From Triangularia verruculosa (Eukaryota > Ascomycota > Sordariomycetes > Sordariales > Podosporaceae), in NCBI GenBank assembly GCA_033296885.1, contig MU863876.1, forward strand, positions 248,001 through 312,000: a stretch of 64,000 bases of DNA, read 5' to 3'. Under the pieces are notes generated by a model. It did no database searches, was not told the origin of the DNA, and saw nothing but the letters and a program-made list of their open reading frames with translations. Below, in pieces: positions 58,745-64,000 of this stretch (its first letter is position 1; every line of letters begins with the position of its first letter). Position numbers and translations under genes: made by a program.

Positions 58745-58897
58745 TATACGTTTATATTCCTTAAGTAAAGGATTTAATTTTTAAGATATTAACTAATATT
58801 TTCGATTAACTCTTACGTTATATTAGGGTTTATGGGAGGTTTAAGGTAAGTAATTATTATATTAAAGTAATCGGTTAATAAGGTTAAAACTACATAA

Positions 58898-59132
58898 TAT
58901 TATAGGTAAGATAAGTTAATAGATTAATAATAATAATATTTAACTATACTATAATCTAAGCTCTATTCCGTCTAATACGGGCAGGCTCTATTGTTAAGAC
59001 GTAGCTTAAAGAGCTATAAATAGGTTTCGCGGTAGTGAGATGCGAAGTCATTTAAGTCGTATTAGCCCGTACTTTATACGTGTCAAGCTCCATCACTAAA
59101 TCAACGATAGTCACGGTGCAACCGCCGTGACA
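58898..59132 (-). repeat. 5' LTR of gypsy B copy 2
   Basis: 235 bp, inverted relative to 48839-49073. The inner edge is RIPed (TATTATAGGTAAG) and the outer edge is clean (CCGCCGTGACA). Outside it lies CATAT, which does not match the flank of copy 1. Confidence 0.88.
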
Positions 59133-59217
59133 CATATGTTTACCGTCATTCCAAACATTCTATCAGCTACTCTTTACTCTTTTTTCTACCTTACAGGTAA
59201 ATAAAACATAAACACTA

Positions 59218-59452
59218 TGTCACGGCGGTTGCACCGCGACCGTCAATGATCTAGTGATGGAGCTTGATGCGTGTAGAACACGGGCTAACGCGATTTGAAT
59301 GACTTCGCATCTCGCTGCTATGAGACCTATTTATAACTTTTTAAGCTACGTCTTAACAATAGAGCCTGCCCGTACCCGACGGAATAGAGCCCAGATTGCA
59401 GCTTAGCTGAATACGACTGTCATTAATCTGTCAACCTGTCCTGCCCGTGACA
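59218..59452 (+). mobile_element. Solo LTR, gypsy family B
   Basis: 235 bp, TGTCACGGCGG to CCTGCCCGTGACA, with CACTA duplicated on both sides (59213-59217, 59453-59457). Only light RIP. Confidence 0.92.
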
Positions 59453-59477
59453 CACTAGATACAAATGTCCTCTCAAA

Positions 59478-59956
59478 TGTCACCACGGTTGCACCGTGAC
59501 TGTCGTTCATCCAGTCGTGCATGTAACGGGCTGAGCACTGACATGGACCTCGGCAACTCTCGGCCCTGATGAAGCTATTCCCAGAACCCACAGACCACTA
59601 CTCCAGAACCTTCTTATCACCGCCCACTCGCCAACACGCCCTGCTACATCAGAACCTCATCTTGTCAAACTTTCTCTTTCTCTTTTCCTTTCTTCTTCAA
59701 GTTCAGTGTACTCGTAGAGTGGCCTAGCTAGTTGCAATATACTACCTTGACACCATTACAGTGGAGCTTGCCACGTGCAGAGTACGGGCCAATGTGACTT
59801 GAATGACTTTGCATCTCGCTACCGCGAGACCTGTTTGTAGCTCTTTAAGCTACGTCTTGACAATAGAGCCTGCCCGTACCCGACGGAATAGAGCCCAGAC
59901 TGTAACTTAGCTGAATACGACTGTCATCAACCTGTCCGCCTGTCCTACCCATGACA
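59478..59956 (+). mobile_element. Composite LTR debris (B-related LTR + B fragment)
   Basis: 59478-59752 starts like family B (TGTCACCACGGTTGCACCG) but continues with different sequence and ends CTACCTTGACA, so it is probably an LTR of a related family. From about 59761 (GTGGAGCTTGCCACGTGC) to 59956 (CCTACCCATGACA) is a 5'-truncated family-B LTR. No matching flanking duplication was found. The join could be recombination or nested insertion. Confidence 0.55.
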
Positions 59957-59969
59957 ATCCACACTTATA

Positions 59970-61054
59970 TTATTATTATTCTTACTCCGTTCTACCCTGG
60001 AAAGAGTGTGTCGGTCCTGCAGTTGCTAGTTACATAGGAAAAACCATGCCCTGAGGCCGGGTGAAAAACCTATATCGTCGGTAATATATAGGAAACAGTT
60101 GTTGCAAAAAGCCAGATAGTTGTAAGATAAGGAAAGGCCCCAATAAGGCCTCGAGGAATTAGCTGTCCTCGACTTCCGCTCCGGCCGCCTCTTCCACATC
60201 CTCCACCTCTTCCCCTTCTACCAATATAGCCTCCTGCTCTAATTCCAGTTTCCTCGCTAAACTGTATTCCATCAAGCGACCGGAATCCATTAACTAGCCC
60301 AGAACCTTTCCTAATAGCCCTTAGTTCCGGGACCCTATACTTTGTAGTACGAGGCTAAGATCTCGGTGCGTGCGGATACTATTTACTGACCAGGATCTAA
60401 GCTTTAGTGGTACTGGGCACTATATAACGAGGTACTCGACTATTTTACGGCCTTCTCTATAAGTATAGTACGGTGTAGCTAAGCCTAAGACTTACTGCTT
60501 AAATAGGAAGTCCCGCAGACCTATTACTCCTGTATAAGCTTGGATTAGTAAAGAGCTCTAAGCTTTAGTTAAATCCTTATATCTTTTTAGGGTTTTATTT
60601 ATGAAAAGTATCTTTAACGGTTCTTCGTTTACGATCCTGGCAGGTCGGCCTTCGATTGCTTTCTCTAACGGTTTTCCTAAGTTTAATATAGTGCTACTTC
60701 TGTTATATATACCGGTATCTCTCCCTAGCTCTTACTTTTACTCTGGTACTTGCTAATCTACTGGTTGATAATGATGGTAGCTCTCTTATTAACTGTAGGT
60801 TCCTGTGGGTAGATGGGTCTTCGGCTTAGCCTCCGTGTTTAGAAGCGTCGGTATATCCTATTATACGCTTCTTGGACGAGCTGCCCTGGTGGGTACTTTG
60901 GTGCATCTGGTCCTTGCCCACTGTGCAAGGATGAGTTCTGTAGCTGGGCTTCAAAGTCTGCCAGCCTCTTGTTGAGGTATAGGTCCAGTGGTGGTACCCA
61001 GGTTTCAGTTTCCAAGTTTCTGATTGGTGTAGCTTTGTATGCTCCGGCCACTTG
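59970..61054 (-). mobile_element. LINE copy 2, 5'-truncated 3' end
   Basis: About 1.1 kb matching 37478-38560 of the first LINE, including the 3' tail of AAT/TAA repeats (59966-59990). The stop of the RT ORF is at 60159-60161 (ending AEVEDS versus AEVEDN). A 70-codon piece is still open (61051-60839). It ends abruptly at 61054, typical of aborted target-primed reverse transcription. Confidence 0.87.
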
Positions 61055-61607
61055 ATCAGTTATTTACATTAATGTTTTCTGTCTTGAAAATTCACCGGGT
61101 ATTTTTTAAAGGACTTATCACTTTTCATTATGTTTAACCTCAATAGGTTGAGGCTGCAAAGTGTGGGGGACATTGTCTAAGGGCTTTGGCATAGGCGCAT
61201 GTGATATGATCAGAAATATATCGGTAAGAGCCGAACTATCCTTTTCATTCTGTGTTCGTTCTCTCGTCGCAACTCTGGGCAGCGGCTAAGCTATAGTCTA
61301 GGTCAATGGGAGCGCAAGTCAGTAGACGAACAAGTCGAGGGTATCCTTCGCCGATGGTGACTACGGCTGGGCCGCATATATGCTTGATCTGACCGACAAC
61401 GACTCGACAACTGTATGCGCTTAGGAAGAGCGGGTCGCGGGAGTGTTGGAAAGTGAAGATGATGAATGGCTTTTAGTGCCGCAATCGACGACCTTAAGCC
61501 TACGTAATTAAGATGAAACCTGGAGTAATGATACCGGCCGGCCTAACTCTGCCAATTCGGCAGCCCGGTGTTGACAACGATCGAGGATAACGGCTGCGGT
61601 GATACAA
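61055..61607. other. Unassigned spacer
   Basis: Normal to slightly A+T-rich sequence between the LINE fragment and the zinc-finger-like pseudogene. No coding, repeat or RNA signal was recognised. Confidence 0.4.
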
Positions 61608-62600
61608 TTAGAGTTCCCAGTGAGTTGTCTGGCTGAGCGTGGGCCTCCAGATACTTCGAACCACTATCCGATCCAAAAATGTCCTGCAAAGTGGCTGGGT
61701 TGGGCTTGCGTATAAGTAGCCGGAGACTGCTCGGAAGTGGTTGGTTGAGGTGTGGTCAGTAGATTCTTGCTCCGGGCATGGATCTTCTCGGCCCGCCTTC
61801 TTTCGGTATTTGCACAAGGCACTGAACCCTGTGGTGAGGGAGGCTTGACACTGGAAGCCGCGCTCCGAGAGTTGATGGCTGTGAAACCAATGACCCGCGT
61901 GGGAATCTGTAGGTTGCTGAGGGCTTGAGCGGCAATAGCCAGCGCGCCGCTAGGGTGCAATGACTGCTTTTCAGTTTCCGTTATGTATTAATTGGGAGTG
62001 GTATCAATTTTGCAGTCGACTCTTGCTGGTTGGGAGCGGAAAGGGCGGGATAAGCTGAGAAATCAAAATCTGCGGATCTGTCGGGCAGGATGTCGGGGAT
62101 ATGAAATGAGCTAGGGGAAGGATTAGGCTGGTAAGGCGACTCAGGCGCAGAGTTGGCGCCGTATCGGTGCTCCAATACAGGAAGACAGAGAGCACCAGGG
62201 AGTGTCGGCGTGGGCGATGTGGATTCGGAGTACGGTTTTAAACCTAGGCGGACGGCTCAGTCGACCAAGAGTTCCCTATCTGGCAGACGTCTGGTGTCTA
62301 GGATTTTCCTCAACACACTTGATGTATGTGGCTGCCACTTGAACTGTATGTCCTTGATGCGCCGGTTCTTCCAGGCGCCATCTACATCCGGTTGACGCAT
62401 GAGATCCCGGAGTAGGACCAGGTTTGATTCGGTAGATTAGCTTCGACGTGGCTGGTGACGTGATCGAAGTATTCATTAGCTGTCCTTTTAGAGTTGGTAA
62501 CATCGGGCGCTTCGAAAACGTGCTTGCAGTTAGTGAAGCCACAGGCGAAGACCGTACGAGGGCACAGCTTAGTTATAAAGCAGTCCACAAAGCGGAAGTT
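61608..62600 (-). pseudogene. Zinc-finger-like fungal protein, broken
   Basis: From about 62590 the minus strand gives PRTVFACGFTNCKHVFEAPD, with a C-x4-C...H-x3-H pattern ending DHVTSH. A WSYSG segment follows and, one frame over, LMRQPDVDGAWKNRR and WQPHTSSVLRKILDTRRL. A TGA (probably from CGA) interrupts VD-AVRLGLKPYSES. After a further shift the frame runs on as a Ser/Pro/Ala-rich tail (61960-61608; ANTERRRAEKIHARSK). The pattern recalls uncharacterised fungal proteins with a degenerate C2H2 finger and a disordered tail, possibly DNA-binding. Two frame breaks and a stop make it a pseudogene. Its 5' side meets the NLR relic at about 62597. Confidence 0.5.
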
Positions 62601-64000
62601 ATGACTTGATTTATTAACTAAGAAAAAGTCTCTTAAAGCTATTCGGGCCACTCTAAGGAAACTTCCCACTGGTTCTAATGCGTACAACGATATATACAGA
62701 GACGCAATGAGCCGCATTGAAAGCCAGGCCCCTGATTAGGTCGAACTTGCCAAGCAGGTTCTATCATGTATTACCTATGTAAAGAGGCCATTAACTATAT
62801 TAGAAATCCAGCATGCGCTTACCATCAAAGTCGGAGAAGCGGAACTCGATTAAGACAACTTTACATAGATTGAAAACATAGTTTCTATATACGCTAGATT
62901 AGTCACTGTTGACGTAGAAAGTGGTGTCATCTGGTTAGTCCATTACACGGCGCAAGATTACTTCGAACGGACACAGAAGCAATGGCTCCCGAATGCCGAG
63001 GCCGAGATTACGAAAATCTACTTAACATACCCCTCATTCAGTATCTTCGAGAGCGGATCTTATTAATCGGATGCCGAGTTTAAAGAGAGCCTAATGTCTA
63101 ATCAACTCTACGAGTACGTATTATGTAACTAGGGATATTATGCTCACGGAACTGTTACTGAAATGAAACGATTGATTCTGGACTTCCATTAAACCGAGTC
63201 CAAAGTTTCTCGGTCCAGGCAATAATTGCTGCCAAAGCTTACCGTTACTGTGGCTACAGTTAGGATATTCTGAGGCAAATAATAGGCGTGCATCTTGCCG
63301 CATGTTTTGGATTGCGGGACGCTATAGTGGCGTTGCTCGAAAATAGAAGTGAACCCGATTTGAAGGATACACACGCGAGGACGCCCCTATCCTATGCAGC
63401 AGAGAGAGGATATAAGGATGTGGTCACGCTGCTTCTCGGAAACGAACGTGTCGACCCAGACGCTAAGGATTCTGCGCTCGGATGGACGCCGCTGTGGTAC
63501 GCGGTAGCAGGAGGACAGGTGGCCGTGGTAAAGTTACTGCTCGAGAAGGGGTAAGTCAATCCGCATTCTCAATCGAAATATAGACGCATGCTCCTATCAT
63601 TGGCGGCTGAGAGGGGATATACGACAATCACCGAGTTGCTACTGCAGGCCGATGGGGTAGACGGCCCTAACTTCAAGGACTTCGAGTATGGATAGACACC
63701 GCTATCGTGGGCAGCAGCGAACAGTCATAACGTGGTTGTTAAGCTTCTGCTCGATAAGGCAGGAGTGGATCTTGACCCTAAGGATTTTGAATTTGGGCGG
63801 ACGCCCCTTTCGTGGGCGGCAGAGAGAGGGTATAAGGCTGTGGTTAAAGTTCTGCTTGCGAATGACGGCATTGATCCGGGCTCTAAGTCAAAATACGGAC
63901 GGACGCCGTTGTGGTTTGCGAGAGTAAGAGGGCACGAATCAATTGTCGAGCTATTGATGGCGAACAAGGCAGTCGACTCTGACATGGAGTATGTTCAGCT
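62597..64000 (+). pseudogene. NACHT-ankyrin NLR, C-terminal part, decayed
   Basis: Begins abruptly in the helical region after NACHT (KAIRATLRKLPTGSNAYND, DAMSRIESQAPD, IQHALTIKVGEAELD near 62820, GVIWLVHYTAQDYFERTQ near 62930). Ankyrin repeats follow from 63284 (VHLAACFGLRDAIVALLENR; TPLSYAAERGYKDVVTLLL; TPLWYAVAGGQVAVVKLLLE; TPLSWAAERGYKAVVKVLL) and run off the edge. Stops such as TAA at 63552 and TAG at 63692 replace a probable Gln and Trp, again RIP-type. The N-terminal effector domain and the P-loop are absent. Such proteins sense non-self in fungal incompatibility and immunity. Confidence 0.78.

Larger units (their letters stand above)
52319..59132 (-). mobile_element. Truncated gypsy B, copy 2 (LTR-gag-pol)
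   Basis: Minus-strand element with its 5' LTR at 58898-59132, gag at 58891-55640 (interrupted by a DDE transposon), then protease, RT, RNase H and the start of integrase, ending abruptly at 52319. The integrase catalytic core, C-terminus and 3' LTR are missing. The 5' part (55.9-59.1 kb), shared with copy 1, is RIPed to about 56105; pol is nearly clean. A solo LTR also interrupts it (54619-54941). Confidence 0.88.

Noticed and set aside
48839..59132. One complete gypsy B element with paired LTRs
   Set aside because: The two LTRs are inverted to each other and both are followed by gag, so they are two separate 5' ends, not one element.

Overview
This window looks like a repeat-rich, RIP-scarred (repeat-induced point mutation) stretch of a filamentous ascomycete genome (Pezizomycotina, probably Sordariomycetes). 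The evidence is short spliceosomal introns, fungal-specific families (DUF3435, DUF3505/OrsD-like, NACHT-type NLRs, berberine-bridge oxidases), and long A+T-rich tracts in which old reading frames carry almost only TAA/TAG stops (C:G to T:A at CpA). No bacterial features, CRISPR arrays, rRNAs or functional tRNAs were seen.

Left part (1-34.2 kb). A RIP-destroyed NLR (alpha/beta-hydrolase plus NACHT) lies at 1-2790 on the minus strand. A solo LTR (3841-4244) and a pogo/Fot1-type DNA transposon (4523-6383) follow. A second copy of that transposon (7005-16424) has a 7.55-kb gypsy element inside it (7427-14979). A decayed DUF3435 tyrosine-recombinase gene (minus strand, from 34243 down to about 24721) is split by another gypsy (25700-32660) and ends at a third one (17167-24715). 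Target-site duplications (GTATA, CTTTA, TTAAT) and TA duplications let the nesting order be read directly. The two minus-strand gypsies share an unusual pair of extras between pol and the 3' LTR: a plus-strand (antisense) coiled-coil ORF and a tRNA-like sequence.

Middle part (34.2-48.6 kb). Gene fragments (possible DUF3723, a TENA/THI-4-like C-terminus) precede a LINE (37478 to about 41895, minus) that abuts a DUF3505/OrsD-like relic (to 43122). The only apparently intact host genes follow as a divergent pair: a 586-aa FAD-linked (BBE-type) oxidase (44111-45871, minus) and a five-exon ankyrin-vWA protein of 523 aa (46780-48608, plus).

Right part (48.6-64 kb). Two truncated gypsy elements of one family face each other (LTR plus gag at 48839-50180 on plus; LTR, gag and pol at 59132-52319 on minus). 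They flank a sesquiterpene-synthase-like pseudogene (50704-51834). Only the arms shared by the two copies are RIPed; the single-copy pol carries one clear stop. A third DDE transposon (56884-58744) and a solo LTR (54619-54941) sit in the right-hand element. Solo LTRs, a 5'-truncated LINE copy, a zinc-finger-like pseudogene (61608-62600) and the C-terminal part of a decayed NACHT-ankyrin NLR (62597 to the edge) complete the window.

Taken together, the window is a nested transposon graveyard with NLR, DUF3435 and possible DUF3723 relics, a combination reminiscent of Starship giant elements, around a small intact gene island. All family assignments come from reading translations and motifs by eye; no database search was run.
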